Origin: a virus
Length of the DNA: 42,558 nt
Virus record (IMG/VR): IMGVR_UViG_3300047678_000310
Location: 1-42,558 of that record
Reading direction: 5' to 3' (one strand)
Within the stretch, counting starts at the first letter, position 1. Each line of letters opens with the position of its first letter. A program made the translations under genes and the position numbers. Shown here piece by piece: positions 26,291-34,460 of this stretch. Under the pieces are notes generated by a model, which searched no databases, had not been told where the DNA came from, and worked only from the letters and a program-made list of their open reading frames with translations.

Positions 26291-26294
26291 GTCT

Positions 26295-26534
26295 TCACCC
26301 CCTGGAGGATTTCTGAAGTCTTACCACTTCCCCCGAAGATTTGAACCAAGGCGGTTGGTTGATTCCCTCGGGTTCTGGATCCCCATCAACTCGAAACATC
26401 GAATAACCGTATCTGCAATCCGGGCCCCCATTGGAGCGGGCAGCCCGAATCGATTCATCGTAGGAGGAACCCACTCCCCAGGCAAACGGGTCCCGGGGGC
26501 ACACGGCCAGGTAGATGGGTCGCGGACTAGGCAT
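26295..26534 (-). CDS. small protein, unknown
   Basis: The 79-residue product starts at 26534, overlapping the ThyX stop by 8 bases, the tight packing seen throughout this operon. It has IYLAVCPRDPFAWGVGSSYD and YGYSMFRVDGDPE, which read as a small folded alpha/beta protein of a kind often seen in phage operons. It has no known motif. It is the last gene before promoter module 1. Confidence 0.68.
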   Translation of the reverse strand: MPSPRPIYLAVCPRDPFAWGVGSSYDESIRAARSNGGPDCRYGYSMFRVDGDPEPEGINQPPWFKSSGEVVRLQKSSRG

Positions 26535-27414
26535 TGGGGGAGACAGGCTCCAGGAAGTCCTTCAGTTCGGGAATCCGCTCCAGGGCTTCCTGGAGTTCCC
26601 TCGGGGTCGGGTCCACCAATCCCCTTTGGAATCCATCCTTCGCCAGCCCCTCCCGAATATATCGAATCAGGGGAGCCGACATCTTAAACGCGTTCATTTC
26701 GAAATCCATAAACGCGCGGTAAGTCATGGGAACCCACCCCTTGACCAGTTCCAGGAGGACATCCGAATAGACCCGGATTTCATACTGGGCATGGGAGTCG
26801 GACCGCAGGCCGATGAAGTGGAGGAGATTGCGAAGGTCGCACTTCCAGAACCACTCGGTGTAGGTGGAAAGGGGAAGGTTGATCCGAGCCATCTCCCTGG
26901 AGATGTTGTTTCCCAAGAAATGTTGATAATCCCGAAACGCGGCTTGCTGGCCTATGTCGACCGCTTTCAGGAAATCGAACACCGAGTCCGGGCTCATGGA
27001 ATCTTCCGCCCTTCCCTGCTTGTTGGATGTCGATTGCTCCCGGACCTGCCCGGGTTCAGGAATGTAACACTCCTGGGGCAGCTCCCTGTATCGGCCACTC
27101 ATCTCGTTAAGTCCCGCGGTGCGATGGCGAACCATCTGTCGGGCCACGAAGATTGGGAGCTTCATGTGGACCACGAGCTCGGCCTGTTCGAAGGGAGACA
27201 TGTGGCGGTTGGCCATCAGGTATCGCACCAACCTTTCATCAGCTTCCTCCGTCCTGGGGGTGGCGGGATCCGCCTTGGTGCTGACCCTTGCGGATCGCAC
27301 AACGGATTGGTCTCCCCCCATGTAATCGACCAGCTCGATAAACCCCTTGTCCAAGAGGGGAATCCTTTCCCCGATGGATTCCTCCATGAAGGGGATGGTC
27401 AGGCGTGATCCCAT
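26527..27414 (-). CDS. thyX: flavin-dependent thymidylate synthase
   Basis: This enzyme makes dTMP from dUMP with FAD, NADPH and methylene-tetrahydrofolate. The 295 residues carry the ThyX signature RHRTAGLNEMSGRY at 96-109, plus HMSPFEQAEL at about 71-80 and LRNLLHFIGLRSD farther on. SD aaagga is 8 bases from the ATG. It overlaps the VRR-NUC gene by 16 bases. The phage also encodes a ThyA-family enzyme at 30297-31028, so this ThyX probably supplies dTMP and frees the other for a different substrate. Confidence 0.95.
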   Translation of the reverse strand: MGSRLTIPFMEESIGERIPLLDKGFIELVDYMGGDQSVVRSARVSTKADPATPRTEEADERLVRYLMANRHMSPFEQAELVVHMKLPIFVARQMVRHRTAGLNEMSGRYRELPQECYIPEPGQVREQSTSNKQGRAEDSMSPDSVFDFLKAVDIGQQAAFRDYQHFLGNNISREMARINLPLSTYTEWFWKCDLRNLLHFIGLRSDSHAQYEIRVYSDVLLELVKGWVPMTYRAFMDFEMNAFKMSAPLIRYIREGLAKDGFQRGLVDPTPRELQEALERIPELKDFLEPVSPNA

Positions 27415-27836
27415 GGCTTGATTCCTTTGTCCAACAGATTGGCCAGGGTGGATTTGTCACTCCACACCTGCGAAAATAGGCTTGAGGCGTGGAGCTGATC
27501 CCGGGTCATCCAAGGCTCCGAGTCGTAGACCTTCGCGTTCATGAAAAAGACTCGGATAGGTTCCTTGTGCATCTCCACCGCCACCACCAAGAAGATGGTC
27601 CGGCCACAAGCGACCCCCCTCCTGATCCAAGCCACCTGGGCTTCCCGAACAATCAGGGGAATTCGGCCATTGTCGAGATTCTCCTTGGAGACCTTCAGCT
27701 CCATCCAGTATTCCCGGCCCCTCCAGCAGATGTTAAGGTCGGGGACTCCAGGACTCATGTGGGTCTCCATCCGAACCACGTGGCAATCCCGGGGGAGCCG
27801 CTCCCTGATCCAGGGATGGACTTGTGTCTCTTTCAT
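27399..27836 (-). CDS. VRR-NUC domain nuclease
   Basis: The 145-residue product has the PD-(D/E)xK core VPDLNICWRG...YWMELKV with P32, D33, E46 and K48, typical of the VRR-NUC family (FAN1 and phage single-domain forms) that cut branched or Holliday-type DNA. The start at 27836 overlaps the polymerase stop by 4 bases (ATGA). Its place between polymerase and ThyX suggests a replication or recombination role. Confidence 0.85.
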   Translation of the reverse strand: MKETQVHPWIRERLPRDCHVVRMETHMSPGVPDLNICWRGREYWMELKVSKENLDNGRIPLIVREAQVAWIRRGVACGRTIFLVVAVEMHKEPIRVFFMNAKVYDSEPWMTRDQLHASSLFSQVWSDKSTLANLLDKGIKPWDHA

Positions 27837-29818
27837 TTCTTGTTCCTCCTGACCCAGGGAGCTTCCGCGGGCCCCTTCCATTTCTGTATCTGTCCCCAGC
27901 TTTCACCGACCTCGGCGTCACAAATGATTGGGACGTTCAACACAATCGAGTTTGTCATTATATCAACCAATTCTGCAAAGGCCGCTTCCCCCTCCTTGGT
28001 TCTGGGCTTGCTCCCGTCCAGCTCGTCGTGGACCGTCAGGAGGGGAACCCCTATGACATCGCAGACACCTGAATCCCAAATCTTCTTCATGCAATACTTC
28101 AAGGCGTCCGCGTTTCCCCCCTGGAGCAGGGCATTCAGAGCTTTGTGGGTCCCGGCCCTTTTCACCCTTCCATACTTGGTCTTGGCCTCTTCCAGCGGGA
28201 GGGGAATATCCCATCGATCATAAGGGATATACTCGTCGAACCTTCTTTTCCTTCCCAACAAGGTTTTGATGTAACCCCTCGAAGCCGCTTTCCTATCGGC
28301 CAGCTCGTATAACCCGCGGGCATACGGAGACATCTTGTCGAACTGGTCCAGCAACCTCCGACCCTCGTCCTCGGCCAGTCCCAGCTGGACGCACAGTTTC
28401 TTGATCCCCATCCCGTAGACGATCCCGAAGTTAATGATTTTGGCTTGCTTGCGCTTGACCCCTGCCAGCTCACTGGCCATTTGATGATAGTCGGTCCGCG
28501 GGTCCGTGCGATACCTGGACCATGCCGCGTCTGCTCCTGGCATCTTGGTCTCGTAGGCATAGTGGACCAGAAGCCTGTATTCCATCTGGCTCCAATCTAC
28601 TTTCCACCAATCCTCTCCATCCTCCGGGATGAACATCCCCCTGACCAGGGGCGCCAGTTCCTCGTCCCTGCTGGGAACCTGTTGGAGGTTGGGGTTAGTG
28701 CTGCTGAACCTCCCGGAGACCGTTCCCTCGTCAGCGGATCGAAGGGGATGGAGCTGGGAGTGGATTCGGGAGACTCCATTGACAGTGACTGAATGCTTGA
28801 ATAAACCGGACAAGAAAGTGTTGTCCTGTTTGTCGAACCTCCTGGCCTGGATCACCATCTTGCTAAGGGGATCTTCCTGGAACTGCAACCAGGTCTGTGT
28901 GAAGGAGGGAGATCCCGCCGGGGTCCGCCCATAGGGAACCTTCAAGTAATCGTAAGCCCAGACCATGTCATCCGAAGACCAGACATTGATCTCTTTTCCA
29001 AGAAGTTCCTTGATTTGGACAGTGACCCGATCCCTTCGAATTTTGAGTTCTTTCCTCAAAATCTCGGTCTTGTCCAGGTTGACACGTACTCCCCGCGTCC
29101 TCATTTTAAGCAACATCGGGATCAGTCCGCACTCCAATTCGAACAGATCCCAAAGCTCTTCCTTTTCCAACAAAGGTTTCTGCTTTTCGAAAATGGCAAG
29201 TGTGACCAGGGCATCTTGCTCGGCGTAGGGGCCGACGAACTTTGGGGGAAGCCGCCAAAGGTCTCCCTTCTTCAGGCTGGTATCCTTCTTGGTTCGGGAG
29301 CCTTTGGAATAAGCGGCCAGGGCGTGGTTCAGAACGGTCTCGTCCTTGCCTTCTCCCAGGTGGATCTGACCCAGGGTTTCAAGGCTGTAGGATTTTCGAT
29401 TTTCATTCAGGAGGGGTTCGGCATATTGGACGTCATAAATCTTCCCCGAGATAGAGACATTCTCCGTGGCCAGCCACTCCAGGTCATACAGGATATTGGC
29501 CCCGACCTTGATCTGCTCGGGCCGCCTCAATTCATCCCGCAACCATTTGCAAACCATTTTCTTATTGAGCATCCCCTCGTTTGACGCATGGCCAATCGGG
29601 AGGTAAGCTTTGAAACCATCGTCGGTGGCGATTGAGATCCCGGCCACCTGCCCATCCCTCCGCACTCCCCCGGGTCCCAGGGTTTTCAGGTGCGGGTCAT
29701 GGGTCTCCGTATCGACCGCTATGAAACGGGCCCTCGCCAGGCTTGGAAGAAACTCGGGGGGAGACCAATTGGACTCGGGTTCGAACAAGGGGAGCTGATG
29801 AAGGGGTTCGTATTTCAT
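27833..29818 (-). CDS. DNA polymerase I, family A
   Basis: This is probably the replicative polymerase. From the ATG at 29818, overlapping the deaminase stop (ATGA), the product is 661 residues. The 3'-5' exonuclease motifs are present: AVDTETHD (D36, E38), GANILYDLEWL and YAEQDALV. The polymerase motifs are VDWSQMEYR (D408, motif A), RKQAKIINFGIVYGM (motif B, R456, K460, F464, Y468) and TVHDEL (596-600, motif C). There is no 5'-3' exonuclease domain. Phe at the residue equivalent to E. coli 762 has been linked in phage surveys with fast, virulent replication. A longer frame to 29974 lies inside the deaminase gene and was rejected. Confidence 0.95.
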   Translation of the reverse strand: MKYEPLHQLPLFEPESNWSPPEFLPSLARARFIAVDTETHDPHLKTLGPGGVRRDGQVAGISIATDDGFKAYLPIGHASNEGMLNKKMVCKWLRDELRRPEQIKVGANILYDLEWLATENVSISGKIYDVQYAEPLLNENRKSYSLETLGQIHLGEGKDETVLNHALAAYSKGSRTKKDTSLKKGDLWRLPPKFVGPYAEQDALVTLAIFEKQKPLLEKEELWDLFELECGLIPMLLKMRTRGVRVNLDKTEILRKELKIRRDRVTVQIKELLGKEINVWSSDDMVWAYDYLKVPYGRTPAGSPSFTQTWLQFQEDPLSKMVIQARRFDKQDNTFLSGLFKHSVTVNGVSRIHSQLHPLRSADEGTVSGRFSSTNPNLQQVPSRDEELAPLVRGMFIPEDGEDWWKVDWSQMEYRLLVHYAYETKMPGADAAWSRYRTDPRTDYHQMASELAGVKRKQAKIINFGIVYGMGIKKLCVQLGLAEDEGRRLLDQFDKMSPYARGLYELADRKAASRGYIKTLLGRKRRFDEYIPYDRWDIPLPLEEAKTKYGRVKRAGTHKALNALLQGGNADALKYCMKKIWDSGVCDVIGVPLLTVHDELDGSKPRTKEGEAAFAELVDIMTNSIVLNVPIICDAEVGESWGQIQKWKGPAEAPWVRRNKK

Positions 29819-30297
29819 AGGAAGGTTCGCAAGGTCGGTCCGCCCCAGGAGGTGGATGTCGATTGCGTCCACTCTCGCCCAACCCGGGTCCAAAGCTCCT
29901 TGGCCTCGGGATGAGGATACTCCCTTATAAATATGATCCTTTTGCAAGAGGTGTTCAACAATAACTTGGTGCAAGTAATGCAGGGGGAGTCAGTGCAAAA
30001 GCAGGATTCAATAATTTGGCAATCTCGGCACTGGAGAAGGGCGTTCTGCTCGGCGTGTATGGACAAGCATTTCTCCAGTCCCTCCCCACTCCTCAATCCC
30101 GCTCCCGGACACGGATGGTCGATGCAATGAGGAAGGGATGCGGGGACTCCGTTGTAGCCAGTTGCGAGAACGTGGTTGAACTTATCGACCAACACGCACC
30201 CGACCCTCCTGCGGGGGCAGGTTCCCCGGATCGACACCAGTGATGCCATCATCAGAAAGTATTCGATCGAGGAGGGTCGGGCTTGTATTGGTTCCAT
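29815..30297 (-). CDS. dCMP deaminase
   Basis: This zinc enzyme turns dCMP into dUMP, the substrate for ThyX. The 160 residues have the cytidine/deoxycytidylate deaminase motifs HAEQNAL (His81, Glu83) and SPCITC (Cys106, Cys109). More Cys in the middle (PHCIDHPC, CRDC, SCFC) may form the second zinc site of ComEB-type enzymes. The start shares one base with the previous stop (TGATG). It sits next to a ThyA-like enzyme that may use dCMP as well, so the two would compete for substrate. Confidence 0.93.
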   Translation of the reverse strand: MEPIQARPSSIEYFLMMASLVSIRGTCPRRRVGCVLVDKFNHVLATGYNGVPASLPHCIDHPCPGAGLRSGEGLEKCLSIHAEQNALLQCRDCQIIESCFCTDSPCITCTKLLLNTSCKRIIFIREYPHPEAKELWTRVGREWTQSTSTSWGGPTLRTFL

Positions 30298-31028
30298 CAG
30301 AAGATCCCCTTGCCCGCGAGATCCTTCTTGTAGGCGTGGAGGGAACCCATGAAGTGGGTGAAGATCCCGGGCTTGATTCCCAGGAGGATCGCGACGTGGC
30401 GAAGGAGTTTGATCGTGAGCATCATGTCATACGGAAAGTGAGTGATGAAGTCACATGACCGCATGGTGTAGATCAAGTGGAGGACGTCCCCCTTCTGGTT
30501 CAGCGGGTTCGGGCGCCGCATGAACTGATAGGTGAGGGAGCACGGGATGCGATCCCGGCCACCCCAGTTCCTCATGTCTTGGTGTCGATCATACATGGTC
30601 ATGATCGCTTGCCGGGTGTAGGGGCGCTTGGTGAGCTCGGCGATAACCATCGGGAGCTGCTCCCTGAACCGCTCATTGTAGGTGTAGGAGAAGGTGTTGT
30701 CTCGAAGGAAGGGCTTCCAGATCTCGGGCCGGGTGATCCAGGCCAATCCCGGGTTGAGATAGTTGGGGTTGACGCGATCCTGGTGTTCCTGCTCCAGGTA
30801 GACAAGGGGGAGCTTGGCCAGCTCCAGGATGCCCTTGGCGTCCTCGTCCTCCGGGGAGTCGGTGTTGGAGATCTGATACCCGTAACCCATCAGCTCCATG
30901 GTATCGAAATCCTCGTTCCCCTCCACCACCTTGTCTTGCATCGAATGGGAGTGGACACGAATGCCCATTTCAAACAACTCCCTTTCGATCTCTTGATAAG
31001 CCTCGACTGGGCCTTTGAAAATCCGCAT
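30297..31028 (-). CDS. ThyA-family enzyme, possibly dCMP (hydroxy)methylase
   Basis: The 243-residue protein belongs to the thymidylate synthase fold: the catalytic Cys is in RIPCSLTYQF (C163), the phosphate-binding Arg in MRSCD (190-193), and the nucleotide-binding SLHAYKK (H231, Y233). In ThyA the RSCD...LPFN segment ends in Asn that selects dUMP; here it reads RSCDFITHFPYD, with Asp201 in that place. In T4-type dCMP hydroxymethylase and in engineered ThyA an Asp there favours dCMP. Because ThyX is also present, this is probably not the dTMP enzyme. Whether the product is 5-methyl- or 5-hydroxymethyl-dCMP cannot be told, and some phage dUMP enzymes may also carry Asp. SD aaggag lies upstream. 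Confidence 0.75.
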   Translation of the reverse strand: MRIFKGPVEAYQEIERELFEMGIRVHSHSMQDKVVEGNEDFDTMELMGYGYQISNTDSPEDEDAKGILELAKLPLVYLEQEHQDRVNPNYLNPGLAWITRPEIWKPFLRDNTFSYTYNERFREQLPMVIAELTKRPYTRQAIMTMYDRHQDMRNWGGRDRIPCSLTYQFMRRPNPLNQKGDVLHLIYTMRSCDFITHFPYDMMLTIKLLRHVAILLGIKPGIFTHFMGSLHAYKKDLAGKGIF

Positions 31029-31090
31029 ATCCTGTTGGTCTCCTTTTTCCCGATATATGTTACCCCAACCCTGCTCATCCCAAAAGGGAT

Positions 31091-32377
31091 TTATTCAGCG
31101 AGGGATTCGAGTCTTTTTGCGGAAACCTCCGATGGGATCTCCAATTGTTGGACGGCCGGGAGTTCCAATTTGAGGCCACTCCGAGCCAGGGCCAGGGCTT
31201 GGACCGAGCAACGCTTGTTGGTCCAGCAGTTCGAGCAAGCCAGGTGTTGCTGAGAGTAACCGATCTCTTTGCAGAACCACTGCTTGGCTTCGGTGACATA
31301 GGGGTTTTCTTTCAGAATCCTGGTGGAAGCCCCCTTGATCGGTTTCCCGAGAATCCCCCTCATGGCTTCCTTGGCCGCGTGCGTGCAGAACTGGATCGGC
31401 ATCGCTTTCCCGGTCTGCTTGATCAACTTGTTATTGCGATCGTGGACCCAGGTTCCGTCGCTTTCAAGGACTTCCCCGACAAACACGAAATCGTCAGGGA
31501 ATCCCTGGATGCGGGCCCGTTCCCGGATAGACATCGGGAGGTTGGTGAGGGGGTGGATCAAAGCCCCCCCGTGGATCACATGGCATGATCGATCCCAGTA
31601 TCCCTTGACAGTGGCGAACCTCCGCTTGATCTCTCCACTCCGGGAGACATATTGAAAGTAATAACCCTGGGGCTTGGAGGAGAGATGTTCCTGAACCTCG
31701 GCCCATGTGTGACGCTCCCCGTGCTTGCGGATGGAGGAACCCCTGGAGGCATTGCTCTTCAGGGAGTGGGGGATGTGGTTGGGAATCCCCTGGTCGAATT
31801 GGTTGTAGATGTCTCCAAGGATGTCGGAAACTTTCAGCCCCTCGTTGGACTTTTCCCTGGCCTGGAACACGAACCCCTCTGACTTCAATGCCCCGATCAT
31901 GAACATCCTATTTCGGCCCTTCTGAACATTCCCGTATCCCCAATTGGAAACCCATTCGGGAAACAAATCATAATCGGGGAGCATCTCGACATACTTCTCC
32001 ATCGGGAATGCGATGAAGGACATGGGAAGATCATCCATGACAAAATATCGAGGTTTGAGTTCCTTAACCATGTTGATGAACAGGGGGATGTCCCCGGGGT
32101 CGTTGGTCATGGAGGCGCGGTCCGGGTTCAGCTGGCTGTATTTCCCACACTCCGGATGCCCCATGGCCAGCTCGATCTCGTCCGGGATCAAGCCTATTGC
32201 ATCCATCATCCTCTTGACCATGAAAGAGTTTTTGAAATTCCGTTGGAAAGTCCCGGTGTGATAATAGGTCCGCCATTCGATGTTTCCAATGACATGGAAT
32301 CCGGCCTTTTTGGCTCCGATCAGCATGGAGCCGATCCCACAAGTAAGGCCGATTGCAACAGGCTTGGTGGCATTCAT
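31091..32377 (-). CDS. C5-cytosine methyltransferase-like enzyme B, with C-terminal Cys cluster
   Basis: The 428 residues have the C5-methyltransferase plan: motif I (AIGLTCGIGS), catalytic Cys77 in GHPECGKYS, motif VI as MDDLP (115-117) instead of ENV, VQKGRNRMFMIG, RERARIQGFPDDF and GKAMPIQF (motif X). A C-terminal module has C369, C381, C384 and C390 (C-x11-C-x2-C-x5-C), a spacing seen in zinc or Fe-S sites. It is closely related to the upstream gene along the whole length. The start overlaps an SD-sequestering hairpin, so translation may depend on the upstream gene. A 4-bp-loop inverted repeat (atccc-tttt-gggat) follows the stop. Confidence 0.85.
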   Translation of the reverse strand: MNATKPVAIGLTCGIGSMLIGAKKAGFHVIGNIEWRTYYHTGTFQRNFKNSFMVKRMMDAIGLIPDEIELAMGHPECGKYSQLNPDRASMTNDPGDIPLFINMVKELKPRYFVMDDLPMSFIAFPMEKYVEMLPDYDLFPEWVSNWGYGNVQKGRNRMFMIGALKSEGFVFQAREKSNEGLKVSDILGDIYNQFDQGIPNHIPHSLKSNASRGSSIRKHGERHTWAEVQEHLSSKPQGYYFQYVSRSGEIKRRFATVKGYWDRSCHVIHGGALIHPLTNLPMSIRERARIQGFPDDFVFVGEVLESDGTWVHDRNNKLIKQTGKAMPIQFCTHAAKEAMRGILGKPIKGASTRILKENPYVTEAKQWFCKEIGYSQQHLACSNCWTNKRCSVQALALARSGLKLELPAVQQLEIPSEVSAKRLESLAE

Positions 32378-32393
32378 CGAGGTATTTCCTCGA
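32377..32393 (-). promoter_or_regulatory. hairpin covering the SD of methyltransferase B
   Basis: On the minus strand tcgagg-aaata-cctcga forms a 6-bp stem that includes the SD (gagg) and ends at the A of the start codon. The gene starts 32 bases after the stop of methyltransferase A. Ribosomes finishing A could melt the stem, which would couple B to A. Confidence 0.5.
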
Positions 32394-32409
32394 AAAGACG
32401 ATGGGTTGA

Positions 32410-33753
32410 TCAGGTTGTTTTCGGACTCTTGGCTCGGGGAGTCTTTTCCTTGGCCGGGGTTCCCACCAGGACCAGGGTCTCCGACTTTGCAATCTTGCGG
32501 GTTGGCTTGGATGCCACCTCCTTCTGTGTCAATCCCACCGGCAACTCCAGGGGAACCCGAGCCATCGCGATGGACTTAACCGAGCACGCATCCCCGACCC
32601 AACACTGGGAACAAGCGGCGGCTTGGCAGGAGTAACCGATCTCTTTGCAATACCACTGCTTGGCTGCGGTGACATACTCGTTGGAGGGAAGGATGCGCAA
32701 AGGGGGCCCGAGGGGGGGCTTCTTGGTCAGTCCCCGCATAACCTCGGTCGCCGCGTAATTGCAGAACTGGATCGGCATCGCTTTCCCGGTCTGCTTGACC
32801 ATTTTCGAGTTTTTCTCATGGACCCAGGTTCCATCGGGTTCGACCACCTGGCCCACGAACTCAAAGTCGTCGGGGAACCCCTGGATGCGGGCACGCTCCC
32901 GGATAGACAACGGGAGGTTGGTCAAGGCATGAATGATCGGGTCTCCACCATGAATGACGTGGGACGGCTTGTCCCAGTGGGTTTTGACGGTGGAGGGACG
33001 GCACTTCTCCACTCCATCCGAACCCATGTATTTGAAGGTGTATCCGGGATGCTTGGTCGAGAGATGGTCCCGGACTTCCTTCCAGGTGTGTTTCTCCCCG
33101 TGCTTGCGGATGGAGGAACCCTTGGCTGCATAGGTGGTGAGGGAGTGGGGTTGATGGTTCAGCATCCCCTTGGGGAACTGGTTGAACAGGTCGGAGAGAA
33201 TGTCGGAAACCTTCAACCCTGGGTCTTTCTCCATCGGACGGAACGTAAACTTCTCCGACTTCAGGGAGCCAATCATGAACATCCGCTTGCGACCCTTCTG
33301 AACATTCCCGTATCCCCAATTGGAAATCCACTCGGGAAATAGGTCATACTCCGGAAGGGCTTCCGCATACTTCTCCATCGGGAATGCGATGAAGGACATG
33401 GGAAGATCATCCATGACAAAATATCGAGGTTTGAGTTCCTTAACCATGTTGATGAACAGGGGGATGTCCCCGGGATCATTGACCATGTCCTTGCGATAGG
33501 GATTGAGCTGGCTGTATTTCCCACACTCCGGATGCCCCATGGCCAGCTCGATCTCGTCCGGGATCAAGCCTATTGCATCCATCATCTTCTTCACCATAAA
33601 CCCCTTGGTGAAGTTTTTCTCGAACGTTCCGGTGTGGTAATAGGTGCGCCATTCAATGTTGCCAACGATCTCAAACCCGGCTTGCTGGGCCCCCACCAAC
33701 ATGGAGCCGATCCCGCACGTGAGTCCGATGGCCAAGGGCTTGGAGTTCCTCAT
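32410..33753 (-). CDS. C5-cytosine methyltransferase-like enzyme A, with C-terminal Cys cluster
   Basis: The 447-residue paralogue has the same motifs at the same residues as enzyme B: Cys77 in GHPECGKYS, DDLP at 115-118, GRKRMFMIG, RERARIQGFPDDF, GKAMPIQF and the four-Cys cluster C369, C381, C384, C390, plus one more Cys at 376. It has a longer basic C-terminal tail (KSETLVLVGTPAKEKTPR). The catalytic PPC is PEC and the ENV is DDL, both shared with its twin, so the changes are ancestral to the pair and not decay. The ATG overlaps the previous stop by one base (TGATG). The target-recognition regions differ most around residues 165-260. Confidence 0.87.
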   Translation of the reverse strand: MRNSKPLAIGLTCGIGSMLVGAQQAGFEIVGNIEWRTYYHTGTFEKNFTKGFMVKKMMDAIGLIPDEIELAMGHPECGKYSQLNPYRKDMVNDPGDIPLFINMVKELKPRYFVMDDLPMSFIAFPMEKYAEALPEYDLFPEWISNWGYGNVQKGRKRMFMIGSLKSEKFTFRPMEKDPGLKVSDILSDLFNQFPKGMLNHQPHSLTTYAAKGSSIRKHGEKHTWKEVRDHLSTKHPGYTFKYMGSDGVEKCRPSTVKTHWDKPSHVIHGGDPIIHALTNLPLSIRERARIQGFPDDFEFVGQVVEPDGTWVHEKNSKMVKQTGKAMPIQFCNYAATEVMRGLTKKPPLGPPLRILPSNEYVTAAKQWYCKEIGYSCQAAACSQCWVGDACSVKSIAMARVPLELPVGLTQKEVASKPTRKIAKSETLVLVGTPAKEKTPRAKSPKTT

Positions 33754-34460
33754 CAGTAGTTGCTCCCCTGGCGGAACCGATTCACTGTCTCCTTCTTCAG
33801 ATAGGCCAAGGCCAGAAGGTCCATGTTGACTCCCGCCTGGACGCAGGTCAGAAGGAACCGACCCCAGACATTACGGAGGATGGCTTGGAACTTGGGGATG
33901 TCGGTCATCATCTGGGTTTGTTTCCAAGGCTTGTTTTTCAGGCAATTCATCGCCTGGCCCAGTGCCTCCACGGTGGACCAGGCACAAAGTCGGACCCGGA
34001 TCACGTCGATGAGGGGTCCAGTCGAAAGGAGAAGGGGGTCGTTGGTCACTCCCCCCACGCACAGGGCCTTGAGTCCATTGGTGTCCTCCACCAGCCCCTC
34101 GGAGGGGTCAAGGATCAAGTCCCGTGGTCCCAGCCCCGAGAGGATGGTCAGCTCCACGAGGAAGTGGAGTGCGTCAGCAATTTCCTCCACCACGTGGATG
34201 AAGTCGGGCTCTTCGTCATAGTAACACTCGAAGGCTTCGGCCAGTTCCTCCGTCACGCGCCAGGCGAAATCCTTCAACCTGGCCTGGCCCTTGGCATCGT
34301 GGAGATCGACGGGGACATCCTCGGTCTGGACCAGGCCGGATCGGGATTCGATCGAATGGTATTTTTCCATCAGTCCCAGTTGCTTTTGGAAAATGACATC
34401 GAGGGGGTCACGTCCCTTCAGAATCTCTGCGACCTCATCGGTCACGTGTTTGATGTTCAC
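33753..34460 (-). CDS. all-alpha NTP pyrophosphatase (dimeric dUTPase/MazG-like)
   Basis: The 235 residues carry the EExxE...ExxD metal-binding pattern of this fold: EELAE (71-75) and EEIAD (92-96). The C-terminal LAYLKKETVNRFRQ resembles the Asn/Arg end of dimeric dUTPases. It may remove dUTP, or a nucleotide that competes with a modified one. The start is a GTG at 34460 with a perfect SD (aaggagg, 9 bases upstream). It overlaps the AsnB-like gene by 26 bases and the methyltransferase A start by one base. Confidence 0.82.
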   Translation of the reverse strand: MNIKHVTDEVAEILKGRDPLDVIFQKQLGLMEKYHSIESRSGLVQTEDVPVDLHDAKGQARLKDFAWRVTEELAEAFECYYDEEPDFIHVVEEIADALHFLVELTILSGLGPRDLILDPSEGLVEDTNGLKALCVGGVTNDPLLLSTGPLIDVIRVRLCAWSTVEALGQAMNCLKNKPWKQTQMMTDIPKFQAILRNVWGRFLLTCVQAGVNMDLLALAYLKKETVNRFRQGSNY

